Shown here: in pieces, positions 1 through 6,569 of the stretch
How positions within the stretch are numbered: the stretch's first letter is position 1
Layout: each line of letters starts with the position of its first letter
Source: DASCNA01 sp036011305
Lineage (GTDB): Bacteria > Verrucomicrobiota > Lentisphaeria > Victivallales > GWF2-38-69
DNA: 12,074 bases
Assembly (NCBI GenBank): GCA_036011305.1
Contig: DASCNA010000230.1
Location: forward strand, 1 to 12,074
Direction of reading: 5' to 3'
Program-made: the position numbers and the translations under genes
Notes under the pieces: generated by a model
The model's database searches: none
What the model saw: the letters and a program-made list of their open reading frames with translations, nothing else
Told to the model about the DNA's origin: nothing

Positions 1-107
1 AAAAATATCTGGAAGATGTATTCAGGCGACTCCAAGGACATCCGCATCAAAATTTAAGAGAACTTTTGCCGGATAGATGGACTCAAGAAAAAACTGTAAA
101 AAAATAA
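1..107 (+). CDS. IS66-family transposase, C-terminal end (partial)
   Basis: The open frame enters from the left edge (first complete codon at 3) and encodes 34 residues before a TAA at 105-107. The pattern Y-L-E-D-V-F-R-R-L, a short spacer with H-P, then L-R-E-L-L-P-D-R-W resembles the C-terminal tail of IS66 TnpC transposases, which typically ends in a form like YL-x-DVL-x-R, HP-x-NR, ELLP-x-W. The catalytic DDE core and the accessory genes tnpA and tnpB would lie to the left of the window. The identification is supported by the IS66-like terminal repeat only 30 bp downstream. Whether the whole copy is intact cannot be judged. Confidence 0.7.
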   Translation, partial: KYLEDVFRRLQGHPHQNLRELLPDRWTQEKTVKK

Positions 108-137
108 AATTCAATATGTACTCAAATTTACGCTTAC
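1..137 (+). mobile_element. Right end of an IS66-family insertion sequence
   Basis: Only the end of the element downstream of its transposase gene is inside the window. It contains the last codons of the transposase (stop at 105-107) and then 30 bp of terminal DNA. Read inwards from 137 on the minus strand, the end begins GTAAGCGTAAATTTG, which matches the GTAAGCG-type terminal inverted repeats known for IS66 elements. The boundary at 137/138 is fixed independently: the interrupted thioredoxin-like gene runs in frame with family-like sequence exactly up to 138 and then reads into the IS. IS66 elements usually make 8-bp target duplications, so tttttggg (138-145) is the predicted right-hand copy. 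The left end lies outside the window, so the duplication cannot be confirmed here. Confidence 0.75.
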
Positions 138-413
138 TTTTTGGGAAGGGAAATCTGCTAAAAATAAAATAAGATTTTTATTGGCAAATTTCTTAAATTT
201 AGATTTTGAAAAAACTTCTTTATCAAGTTTAATACACCACCCGCACCAGTCAGAACCGGAAAAATCCATTAAGATGGGTTTATTTTGAGCTGCAGACAGC
301 TTTTTGGCTTCGTTCCAGTTAGTCAGCCATCCAGATCCAGAAGCTGCAAACAGTGAAACTGATGCCAGCATTAATGTAATACTAAGAAGAGCTGTTGTGA
401 TTTTTTTTTGCAT
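138..413 (-). pseudogene. Secreted thioredoxin-like protein, 3' end cut off by IS66
   Basis: The gene starts at ATG 413, with GAGAGG about 8 nt upstream. Residues 1-24 are a typical Sec signal peptide (basic MQKK, hydrophobic core, A-x-A-like SLFAAS), so the product would be exported. A thioredoxin-fold start follows: W29, E35-A36, NKPILMDFSGSDWCGWC, with the redox pair C57 and C60, then KLDKEVFS and the end of a strand at LADFPSQK. Native sequence stops after K92. The next eight residues (VSVNLSTY) and the stop codon at 111-113 are translated IS end, so the full open frame is 111-413. The second half of a thioredoxin fold, including the cis-proline loop, is missing, so a working reductase is unlikely. 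Family members with this DWCGWC motif are common in the PVC superphylum; that lineage hint is from knowledge, not computed. Confidence 0.8.
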
Positions 414-472
414 TTTACGTACCTCTCACTTGCTAATAAATTTATTTTTAATCTTTATTATAAACAAGTAGC

Positions 473-500
473 ATTATAAGTAAGTAAATTCTTTTGACAA
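473..500 (-). promoter_or_regulatory. Sigma70-type promoter of the thioredoxin-like gene
   Basis: On the minus strand there is TTGTCA (495-500), a 16-nt spacer and a perfect TATAAT (473-478). Transcription would start near 466, giving a leader of about 50 nt before the GAGAGG site and the ATG at 413. With the IS now inserted, this promoter would read through the truncated gene and antisense into the transposase 3' end. Confidence 0.65.
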
Positions 501-589
501 GTATTATTCGATCAGTTTACAGGCCATTTTTAATTATTTTTGAAATTTTTGTTCAATATTTCAGTTCTTTTGTCATAATTTATTTAAAT

Positions 590-617
590 AAGAGATACTT
601 AAAAATCAGCATCTCTT
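590..617 (-). terminator. Hairpin after the peptide transporter gene, likely terminator
   Basis: On the minus strand AAGAGATGCT (617-608) pairs with AGTATCTCTT (599-590): a 10-bp stem with one G-U pair around an 8-nt T-rich loop. It begins 20 bp after the transporter stop codon. The tract that follows (ATTTAAATAAATT) is A/T-rich but not a clean U-run, so termination may be imperfect. Confidence 0.55.
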
Positions 618-637
618 TAAAATTTGATAGATAATTG

Positions 638-2086
638 TTACTTGTTTTCAGCATAAATGTATCTGTTTAGCAATGGATAAGTAAACCACATTATGATTGC
701 TATGACAGTAGTAATTATACCAATTTCTAAAAAAACATGCGTGTAAATACCAAGTGTCTGTAATGATTCTGTTACACCGACAGGAGGAGCAGTTAATGAT
801 GCTACTATTCCGCCAGTAACTCCTGAAACAGCAGTTGTCAAAAACCACATTCCCATTATAAAGCCAACAATTTTATTAGGAACAAGCTGAGCGACCATTG
901 CAAGCCCTAAAGCGCTTATCAGCAGTTCACCTGTACTTTGGAAGAAATAACTTGCAATTAACCACCATGGAGAAACGAGCCCGGTACTGGTATGATAATA
1001 TCTGGCAAAATACAGTAGTGTAAAACTTATAGCACAAAGTGTCATTCCAAAAGCGAATTTAGCTGATATAGACATATCTTTTTTCTTTAGCCCGAATCTA
1101 TTATAAAAAAAGGCTAAAATTGGGCTCATTATTATAATCCAGAAACAATTAAGTGATTGAAAAGACTGAGGATTAATATGAAAACCGAATACATTGCAGT
1201 TAACATTATGAATAGCAAAAAAATTAAGTGATGTGGGCATCTGCTGATACAGAGTAAAGAAAATAACTGCCTCAAGCATTAGGATAAAAGCAACAAGCAT
1301 TTTCCTTCTCACTATTCCATGTTCTTTAAATGTATACTTAAAAAACATTATTGTAACAACAGCACAGATTCCCCACAAAATTAAGTGTGCCAATGAAATA
1401 TGTATTAATAAATAACTGCATAGAAGAACAACTAAAGCTCCACCCACAACGATAAACAGTAAAGTGAATACATTAAACTTTTTAGAATCTGCATTCACAT
1501 TCACATTCATCACTGTTTTTCTCATTAACAAAAAATTTAATAATGCAAAAATTAATCCAATACCACTTATAAAAAATGCAGCATGCCAGCCGTAATGAGC
1601 AGCAATTGGAGGAAGAAGCAATATTGCAATAAAAGAACCAATATTTATTGCCATATAGTACATAGTAAATGCAGAATGAAGCCTGGAATCTTCTTTTGCA
1701 TAAAAATTTGACAAAAGACTTGAAGGATTAGCTTTGAAAAACCCATTCCCTACACATATAACTGCTAATGCATAAAACACAGTATTAGCATCAGTAAATG
1801 CAAGAAAAAAATATCCTGACATTAAAACAAAAGCTCCTAGGACAATAGTACGCTTTGTCCCAAGTATTTTATCTCCTATATAACCACCTATCGGCATTAA
1901 CCCGAATACAAGGGCGCTGAAAGTACCAAATGTCGCAAAAGACATTGTTTCACTGAATCCCAAAGATTTAACAAAAAACAGAGCTAATATTCCATTGAAA
2001 CCGTTAAATCCAAATCTTTCCCAGAATTCGAGAAAGAAAATCATGTAAAAAGCTTTAGGCTGCTTTGTTGCTGCCATATTCCCCAT
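638..2086 (-). CDS. dtpA: Proton-coupled di/tripeptide transporter, POT family (DtpA/DtpB-like)
   Basis: This is a 482-residue inner-membrane MFS protein of the POT/PTR family, which imports di- and tripeptides with protons. Near the N-terminus it has the family motif E-x-x-E-R-F (E20, E23, R24) in FLEFWERFGF. It also has GGYIGDKILGTKRT between TM2 and TM3, and GNGFFKANPSSLLS with the conserved TM4 lysine (K118). Mid-protein it has RRKMLVAFILMLEA and QMPTSLNFFAI, and later the GELLISALGLAMVAQLVP segment. From memory these stretches are nearly identical to E. coli DtpA, so it belongs to the DtpA/DtpB subgroup; the exact orthologue is less sure. An upstream in-frame GTG (2098) exists, but AGGTGG placed 8 nt before ATG 2086 favours the latter. 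It lies 35 bp downstream of a dipeptidase gene on the same strand, a sensible uptake-plus-hydrolysis operon. Length is normal (about 490-500 in relatives). Confidence 0.93.
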   Translation of the reverse strand: MGNMAATKQPKAFYMIFFLEFWERFGFNGFNGILALFFVKSLGFSETMSFATFGTFSALVFGLMPIGGYIGDKILGTKRTIVLGAFVLMSGYFFLAFTDANTVFYALAVICVGNGFFKANPSSLLSNFYAKEDSRLHSAFTMYYMAINIGSFIAILLLPPIAAHYGWHAAFFISGIGLIFALLNFLLMRKTVMNVNVNADSKKFNVFTLLFIVVGGALVVLLCSYLLIHISLAHLILWGICAVVTIMFFKYTFKEHGIVRRKMLVAFILMLEAVIFFTLYQQMPTSLNFFAIHNVNCNVFGFHINPQSFQSLNCFWIIIMSPILAFFYNRFGLKKKDMSISAKFAFGMTLCAISFTLLYFARYYHTSTGLVSPWWLIASYFFQSTGELLISALGLAMVAQLVPNKIVGFIMGMWFLTTAVSGVTGGIVASLTAPPVGVTESLQTLGIYTHVFLEIGIITTVIAIIMWFTYPLLNRYIYAENK

Positions 2087-2094
2087 TTTATCCC

Positions 2095-2100
2095 CCACCT
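2095..2100 (-). promoter_or_regulatory. Ribosome binding site fixing the dtpA-like start
   Basis: Minus-strand AGGTGG, followed by a G-run, lies 8 nt before ATG 2086. It overlaps the alternative GTG at 2098, which therefore cannot use it. This decides the start. Confidence 0.6.
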
Positions 2101-2121
2101 GTTTCTATTTACTATTTATCA

Positions 2122-3447
2122 TTATTTTGAAAGTTCATATATTGCATCTTTGTAAATATCGAAAAGCAATTCTATATCCTTAAGTTTTATATATTCATTC
2201 GGTTTATGACCTACATCTTCCATATGCGGCATGCCGGGTCCATATGCAACACAATTTTTAAATGCTCTGGCATATGTTCCTCCCCCGCATGTTTGCGGCC
2301 CTAAATTCAATCCAGTTATTTTATTGAAAGAGTCTTGAAGCTTACGTACTAGCTCTGTATCGGTGTTAACATATAATGCTTCAAGATAATGCGTTCTTTC
2401 ATATTCTAAACCATATTTTTCAGCAGTTTCAATAATGCTCTTTTCAATACTTTCAATTGAAACAGTTACAGGCAGTCTCATATCCATGATGACGGATTCA
2501 CTATCATCATCTATATTTATAATTCCAACATTAGATGTCAAATTACCTGATTTTTCATCCTGAACATTTTTTAAAGGATTATATGTTAAGCATTCATCAT
2601 CATATTGCTCAGCAATAAAATCCACTAAAGCACTGTGGATATCAGATTTATAAAGCGCTTTGCATAATCTATTAACAGCATTAATTCCAGTTTCAGGAAC
2701 AGCTGCATGGGCAGCTTTTCCTAAAATAGTTATTCTATTGTCCTGACCAGAATATTCATAACCTAAATAATTAAGAGAACTCTCTAATTCAGAAGTTTTA
2801 TTATTAATTATTACACTGGCTAATGCCGGTACTGAATTAGCGGCAGAACCACCTGACATGTTGAATTCATTTTTTCTATTACAGAAAAGACGAAATTGGT
2901 ATAAGCCTTTTTCTGCATTTACCAATGGGAAAGCAGAGTCAGGAGTAAATCCTAAAGTAGGTATTTCTTCTGCTTCGGCATATTTTTTCATTCCTTTCCA
3001 GCTTCGTTCTTCATCTGTACCAAAAATAAATCTTATTCTTTTAGATGGGGTAAAACCTTCATCCAGCAAAGATTTCAAGGCATATAGACATATTATCAAA
3101 GGTCCTTTATTATCCATTACGCCTCTGCCTATTAATTTATTCTCTATAAAACCAGGTGTATATGGAGACAGTGTCCATTCATCCAAGTTTCCGAAAGGGA
3201 CAACATCTATATGTCCCAAAATAGCTAAAAGATCTTCGCCTTCGCCATAATCAGCAAATCCGTAATATCCATCTTTATAAGTTGCATTTAAGCCTAGTGA
3301 ACAAGATGTATCTAAAATTTTATTTAAAGCTTTATCAATATTTTCACCAAAAGGATATTCAGTAGTAGCATCAATATTAAAACTTGGAATATTTAACATA
3401 TCAATTAAAGATTTAATCAATTCATCTTTATAAGACAAAAACTGCAT
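2122..3447 (-). CDS. M20-family dipeptidase, Sapep/PepV type
   Basis: A 441-residue cytoplasmic metallopeptidase expected to cleave dipeptides, with two bound metal ions. Metal-site motifs appear in the family order: GHIDVVPFG (H79, D81), GRGVMDNKGP (bridging D112), FGTDEERSWKGMKKY (E146, general base, and E147), FTPDSAFPLVNAEKG (D170) and C-terminal GPGMPHMEDVGHKPNEY (H414). CGGGTYARAF is the conserved substrate-binding segment. No signal peptide is present. An in-frame GTG at 3462 lies upstream, but GGGAGGG at 3454-3460 sits 6 nt before ATG 3447, so the protein starts MQFLSYKDE. It is the first gene of a two-gene unit; the downstream gene encodes a DtpA-like peptide importer, which would supply its substrates. 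All catalytic residues I can check are present, and length fits the family (about 440-470). Exact specificity cannot be read from sequence. Confidence 0.92.
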   Translation of the reverse strand: MQFLSYKDELIKSLIDMLNIPSFNIDATTEYPFGENIDKALNKILDTSCSLGLNATYKDGYYGFADYGEGEDLLAILGHIDVVPFGNLDEWTLSPYTPGFIENKLIGRGVMDNKGPLIICLYALKSLLDEGFTPSKRIRFIFGTDEERSWKGMKKYAEAEEIPTLGFTPDSAFPLVNAEKGLYQFRLFCNRKNEFNMSGGSAANSVPALASVIINNKTSELESSLNYLGYEYSGQDNRITILGKAAHAAVPETGINAVNRLCKALYKSDIHSALVDFIAEQYDDECLTYNPLKNVQDEKSGNLTSNVGIINIDDDSESVIMDMRLPVTVSIESIEKSIIETAEKYGLEYERTHYLEALYVNTDTELVRKLQDSFNKITGLNLGPQTCGGGTYARAFKNCVAYGPGMPHMEDVGHKPNEYIKLKDIELLFDIYKDAIYELSK

Positions 3448-3453
3448 GTTCAT

Positions 3454-3460
3454 CCCTCCC
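3454..3460 (-). promoter_or_regulatory. Ribosome binding site fixing the dipeptidase start
   Basis: Minus-strand GGGAGGG lies 6 nt before ATG 3447. Two other in-frame starts (GTG 3462 and ATG 3453) overlap or abut this site and so cannot use it. Confidence 0.7.
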
Positions 3461-3497
3461 ACATTAATTAATTACAATTAGTAAAGTCCCTGAATGT

Positions 3498-3525
3498 AAA
3501 ATAGCTGAGCTTTGTTATTTTTCAA
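3498..3525 (-). promoter_or_regulatory. Possible promoter of the dipeptidase-transporter operon
   Basis: On the minus strand TTGAAA (3520-3525), a 16-nt spacer and TATTTT (3498-3503) form a weak sigma70-like pair about 50 bp before the dipeptidase start. The -10 is poor, and in such AT-rich DNA this could be chance. Confidence 0.3.
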
Positions 3526-3566
3526 ACAATTGTTAAATATGCCCAGCATAAAGCTTTGGTAATACG

Positions 3567-3597
3567 CTCTTTATTTTAAAAAAGCATAAAAGAAGAG
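3567..3597. terminator. Bulged hairpin between the GNAT pseudogene and the dipeptidase operon
   Basis: On the plus strand ctctt...attttaaa pairs with cataaaagaagag through CTCTT/AAGAG and TTTTA/TAAAA blocks separated by a small internal mismatch. The plus strand continues into TTTTTATTTTA, a good U-tract, but no rightward gene precedes it. For the leftward genes it is a hairpin without a U-run. It may still insulate the operon to its left from the GNAT run. Confidence 0.3.
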
Positions 3598-3616
3598 TTT
3601 TTATTTTATATGAAGT

Positions 3617-4135
3617 TTACTGCTTTAGTTCTATCCAGTATCTTAGTGAGATTTTTCTATCATTCTCAATTTCAGAGTCAAATTTACCGCCGTTGTTCTC
3701 GATTATCTTTGCTGAATAGATATTTTGTTTTCTGCAGGTTACAAGCACTTTACCAATTCCCATTTTGCATGCCTTTTTCAAAGCTATCTCCAGTATTTTT
3801 GTCCCATAGCCATGATTTCTTTTACTTGGTCTTATGTCATACCCAATATGGCCGCCTTCAGTCATTAACTGGTCAGTTAATTTGTGCCTGATATTTACAG
3901 CGCCGTATATATGACCTCGGTCATCAGTCATAAAAAATGTTAATGAAGGAACATTGTTTTCAGGAAGATTTTTCCCTAATGATTCATTATTTAGTGATTT
4001 TATATATGACTTAAAATCTAATCCTTTCTAGTTGATTGAACATGGGATCAAATCTTCATTAGCTTCTATAAATTCATCTATAAAACCATTGAATTCATTC
4101 TCTTTAATTTTTACCGAATCTACCAATTTTATCAT
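3617..4135 (-). pseudogene. GNAT acetyltransferase interrupted by an in-frame amber codon
   Basis: Read from ATG 4135, a 172-codon frame runs to TAA 3617 with a single TAG at codon 36 (4028-4030). Both sides belong to one GNAT protein. The part before (MIKLVDSVKIKENEF..., ending DLIPCSIN) matches the usual N-terminus. The part after carries LPENNVPSLTFF, a GAVNIRHKLTD strand, GGHIGYDIRPSKRNHGYG (acetyl-CoA motif A, codons about 95-111), VTCRKQNIYSAKIIENNGG and a final YWIEL. No frameshift is needed, only one nonsense substitution. Translation of the rest alone from the internal ATG 3931 would lack the first strand and helices and has no Shine-Dalgarno site. Two neighbouring genes end at TAG, so amber is an ordinary stop here. 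The gene lies 29 bp after the preceding GNAT gene in the same direction. The substrate is unknown. Confidence 0.8.
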
Positions 4136-4164
4136 TTTTCAAATCTCAACGGTTCATCATCATC

Positions 4165-4596
4165 TCATTCATTCATATTATCTGATGAAATATATGAATA
4201 CATATTTACATCATCTCTAAATGTCCAGCCTTTTTTTAGCCAAAATTTGTTCCCTATTTCATTATTTTTAAATACAAACAAGTGAGCTTTATAAATTCCT
4301 ATATCACTTAAACCTTCAAGACATTTATTAAATAATTTTTCACCAATCCCTTTGTTTCTACATTCAGATTTAACAATAAGATGCTGAAGATATCCACGTC
4401 TTCCGTCATGCCCACACATAACACATCCTATAATTTTATCATTAATTACTGCTACAAAATTTAAGTTAGCATTTCTTTTTAAATATCTATCTATTGCATC
4501 TTTAGAATCAGCTTCACGAATAGCAATACCGGGAGTTAATCTGAATAATTTAATAAGCTTATCATAATCTTCAATTGTCATTAATCTGATATTCAT
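4165..4596 (-). CDS. GNAT-family N-acetyltransferase
   Basis: This 143-residue, single-domain protein transfers an acetyl group from acetyl-CoA to an unknown amine. It starts with the usual first strand (MNIRLMTIEDYDKLIKLF). The core VAVINDKIIGCVMCGHDGRRGYLQHLIV (strands 2-4) is followed by motif A, R80-N-K-G83-I-G85, and the C-terminal part is KAHLFVFKNNEIGNKFWLKKGWTFRDDVNMYSY. The GHDGRRGY and FW-x-x-x-GW signatures are those of small GNAT proteins often annotated only as N-acetyltransferase. It starts 8 bp after the stop of the membrane-anchored protein gene, so the two are probably co-transcribed and perhaps translationally coupled. The upstream Shine-Dalgarno is weak (GGGA at a long distance). 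Length is normal; no defect is visible. Confidence 0.88.
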   Translation of the reverse strand: MNIRLMTIEDYDKLIKLFRLTPGIAIREADSKDAIDRYLKRNANLNFVAVINDKIIGCVMCGHDGRRGYLQHLIVKSECRNKGIGEKLFNKCLEGLSDIGIYKAHLFVFKNNEIGNKFWLKKGWTFRDDVNMYSYISSDNMNE

Positions 4597-4604
4597 AAAG
4601 CTTA

Positions 4605-5456
4605 TTATCCCAATAACTCCAGTGATTTTAGATTCTTTAAATTTGAATAATTTTTGTTTTTATACTTCCTAATTTTAATAGAAGACAGAGTTCTATTCTG
4701 CTTATTAATCGCCGTTATAGTTACTCCATGATAAGGGTAATCATACTTTCTCATATGCTCTAAAATTAGTTTATCGGTATTAAAAATTATACTTTTAACA
4801 TTTTCGCTGATTGAATTTACTGTATATGTTAGATCTAACGAATTATATCCTGCCAATAAACTGACAGAAGTTGATACATCAATATTAGAAATAAATTTAT
4901 TTTTCTTTAGAAGTTTATTTAAATCATTTTTGGCGTATTTACTATCAAGCGGGTTAATATGCATGCTCTTAATATAATTTATATTTGCTTCGCTATTTAC
5001 AGCTATTTCATGCAGTTGAGCTGGAGAGTCGGCAGCAGTTATATTTGTTTTATTAATATCATATATTAAAATTTGATCAATAGTTTTACCATTGGTATTA
5101 CTCACAGTAATATCTACTCCATAAACCTGACAATCTTTAGACTTTATAAAATTTAATAACTCTTTATTAATCTTATAAATATCAGTTTTTTGATTATTTG
5201 TCTTATTAATGATATACGATATATCAAATGAGCTTCTATCATTAAAATATCCGCTCATCATAGTCGTATCTACATTAAGTTTAGAGATATTTTTGCATTT
5301 ATTGGCAAAACTTTTTACTTCCTGTGCAGTCCTGGACATTTTACTTAAAGCTATTATATCCAAATCTTTGCTCTGCTTTACATCATAACTTTTATTTTTA
5401 ACAATCAGCACTCCCAATAAAACAACAATGAGTATAACTAAAATTGCAGTTCTCAT
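4605..5456 (-). CDS. Membrane-anchored protein with two similar tandem domains, function unknown
   Basis: I do not recognise this 283-residue protein. Residues 3-19 form one hydrophobic segment (AILVILIVVLLGVLIV) after a short basic start, and Lys-rich sequence follows. It is thus either an N-terminal membrane anchor or an uncleaved signal; the rest would lie outside the membrane. Residues about 56-136 and 188-267 resemble each other: KNISKLNVDTTMMSGY / KFISNIDVSTSVSLLAGY, then SSFDISYIIN / NSLDLTYTVN, then YGVDITVSNTNGKTIDQILIYDINK / HGVTITAINKQNRTLSSIKIRKYKNK (read as alignment blocks). This points to an old internal duplication with a strand-helix-strand build. There is no Cys pair, metal site or catalytic signature. 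The start is supported by GGGAGA 8 nt before ATG 5456. It probably shares a transcript with the GNAT gene 8 bp downstream. Confidence 0.75.
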   Translation of the reverse strand: MRTAILVILIVVLLGVLIVKNKSYDVKQSKDLDIIALSKMSRTAQEVKSFANKCKNISKLNVDTTMMSGYFNDRSSFDISYIINKTNNQKTDIYKINKELLNFIKSKDCQVYGVDITVSNTNGKTIDQILIYDINKTNITAADSPAQLHEIAVNSEANINYIKSMHINPLDSKYAKNDLNKLLKKNKFISNIDVSTSVSLLAGYNSLDLTYTVNSISENVKSIIFNTDKLILEHMRKYDYPYHGVTITAINKQNRTLSSIKIRKYKNKNYSNLKNLKSLELLG

Positions 5457-5619
5457 AAAAAATCTCCCGTTTAATAAAAAAATCTCCTATACTACAATAT
5501 GTTCATAATATTTAAATGCAGACTAATGAAGCATTTTATTGGATATAATAAATAACCATTTGTGCATATTAAATATAGTTTAGACTAAAAGTGTATACAC
5601 ATATTAAACCAAATTTAAG
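5457..5619. other. Gap upstream of the duplicated-domain protein
   Basis: The gap is AT-rich and noncoding. It contains a perfect 10-bp palindrome, gtgtatacac (5591-5600). It also has a doubled Shine-Dalgarno-like block on the minus strand (GGAGATTTTTTT, then 10 nt later GGGAGATTTTTT), the second serving ATG 5456. No convincing promoter was found. Confidence 0.4.
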
Positions 5620-6051
5620 CTAAACATACATATTTATTTTTAATAAATTAGCTGTTTCAATTACTTTTTTCGAAAGGTGTGTTTCGGTGAGCTTATATTC
5701 TCTTCTAGCCCAGTCAAATATCTGCGGACCATTTAAGTTATTTTTATTAGAATGTTGCTTTAAATATTTTTCAGTAATTTCCTTTGTTCTAGGGAAAATA
5801 TGAAAATGTACTTTTAGACACTCTTCTCCAAATTTGGCAATATAGATATTTTCAGGCTTAATAGTTCTGCATATCACCTCCTCAACTTTAGCTAAAATTA
5901 CAATTAAAGAATTTAATGAATCAGCATTTAAGTTGTGCAAAAAATAAATATTTTCTATTGGTTCTAAAATAATATAACCTGGAATATTACAACTCCTGCA
6001 TTGCGATGCAATGAAGTTATCGTCCCTATATATGATTATTTGATTATCCAT
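5620..6051 (-). CDS. HIT-family nucleotide-binding protein with an altered histidine triad
   Basis: A 143-residue protein of the histidine triad superfamily, whose members hydrolyse or transfer nucleotides through the middle histidine. The N-terminal half shows a HIT-like order: IIYRDDNFIAS, then GYIILEPIENIYFLHNL (the family's G-x-x-x-xxP segment), a helix, then IAKFGEECLKVHFHIFPRT. The canonical motif is H-x-H-x-H; here the first position is K80, while H82 (expected nucleophile) and H84 are kept. Further upstream conserved residues are not obvious, so the family call rests on this motif and the general layout. It ends at a TAG (5620-5622). It starts 39 bp after the preceding GNAT-like gene, without a clear Shine-Dalgarno. 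The substrate is unknown; activity may be reduced or changed by the Lys. Confidence 0.72.
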   Translation of the reverse strand: MDNQIIIYRDDNFIASQCRSCNIPGYIILEPIENIYFLHNLNADSLNSLIVILAKVEEVICRTIKPENIYIAKFGEECLKVHFHIFPRTKEITEKYLKQHSNKNNLNGPQIFDWARREYKLTETHLSKKVIETANLLKINMYV

Positions 6052-6090
6052 GTTAGAAATTTTTCTGTTTAAATTATCATTCCAAGCATT

Positions 6091-6567
6091 TTATTTTACC
6101 CATTTCCCCCAGGAAACTTCCCTTCCTGGAAAAGCCATTCTTTTAAAAGGCCAAAAATTAATCAGCCAATTTTTAACATCTTTGTACAGCCTATTATCAA
6201 GAGCAATATGGCTATCTCTTACCCATAGATAAATTTCACAGTCAAATTTAGAAAAAGTAGAAGGATTAATATAGACACATCCGATACATTTTTCTCTAGA
6301 CAGAGTTAATACTGTATATGCAAAAGCTTCTCGCAATCTAAATTCCTGTTCATGTCTGACCAAATCTCTTGTATTTTCTTCACGTGTCATATTAACTTCA
6401 GGCCATTTAGTATTTTCTCCGAAGATGTTTCTGAGACGCTCCATGCTTGACATCACGGCATCATAATCAAGCTCAGTTACGTTAGGTGTTAATACTTCTA
6501 AACGATAATTGTCAGTAACAAGTTTTTCCGGTACAGTAAAATTTGTTGGGATAAATATTTTTGTCAT
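6091..6567 (-). CDS. GNAT-like acetyltransferase family protein
   Basis: A 158-residue protein of an uncharacterised GNAT-like family. Typical features are IPTNFTVPEKL at the start, RLEVLTPNVTELDYDAVMSS (strand 1 and helix), an acidic and basic middle (REENTRDLVRHEQEF), AYTVLTLSREKCIGCVYINP (central strands), and DCEIYLWVRDS near the C-terminus with WPFKRMAFPGREVSWGKW at the end. The classical R-x-x-G-x-G acetyl-CoA loop is not recognisable, so activity as an acetyltransferase is inferred from overall family resemblance only. It begins 2 bp after the methyltransferase stop (TAATAATG), so translation is very likely coupled. It appears full length. Confidence 0.75.
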   Translation of the reverse strand: MTKIFIPTNFTVPEKLVTDNYRLEVLTPNVTELDYDAVMSSMERLRNIFGENTKWPEVNMTREENTRDLVRHEQEFRLREAFAYTVLTLSREKCIGCVYINPSTFSKFDCEIYLWVRDSHIALDNRLYKDVKNWLINFWPFKRMAFPGREVSWGKWVK

Positions 6568-6569
6568 TA

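Larger units (their letters stand above)
414..637. other. Gap between the truncated thioredoxin gene and the transporter gene
   Basis: Besides the promoter at 473-500 and the hairpin at 590-617, I see only AT-rich sequence here, with no open frame of note. Confidence 0.6.

Noticed and set aside
648..848. Leftward 66-codon open frame inside the peptide transporter gene
   Set aside because: It is a shifted frame of the transporter's C-terminal end, with no start signal.
2858..3250. Rightward 130-codon open frame
   Set aside because: It lies wholly antisense to the dipeptidase, which has all family motifs; it has no ribosome binding site or family resemblance.
3610..3891. Rightward 93-codon open frame
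   Set aside because: It is antisense to the GNAT pseudogene and its composition is the mirror of that gene.
4028..4030. Genome-wide amber reassignment or pyrrolysine insertion
   Set aside because: TAG clearly ends the HIT and URO-D-like genes in the same window, and no pyl gene or downstream element can be seen. A nonsense mutation is the simpler reading.
5591..5600. gtgtatacac palindrome as an operator
   Set aside because: A 10-bp palindrome in AT-rich noncoding DNA, not close to a credible promoter; too weak to call.
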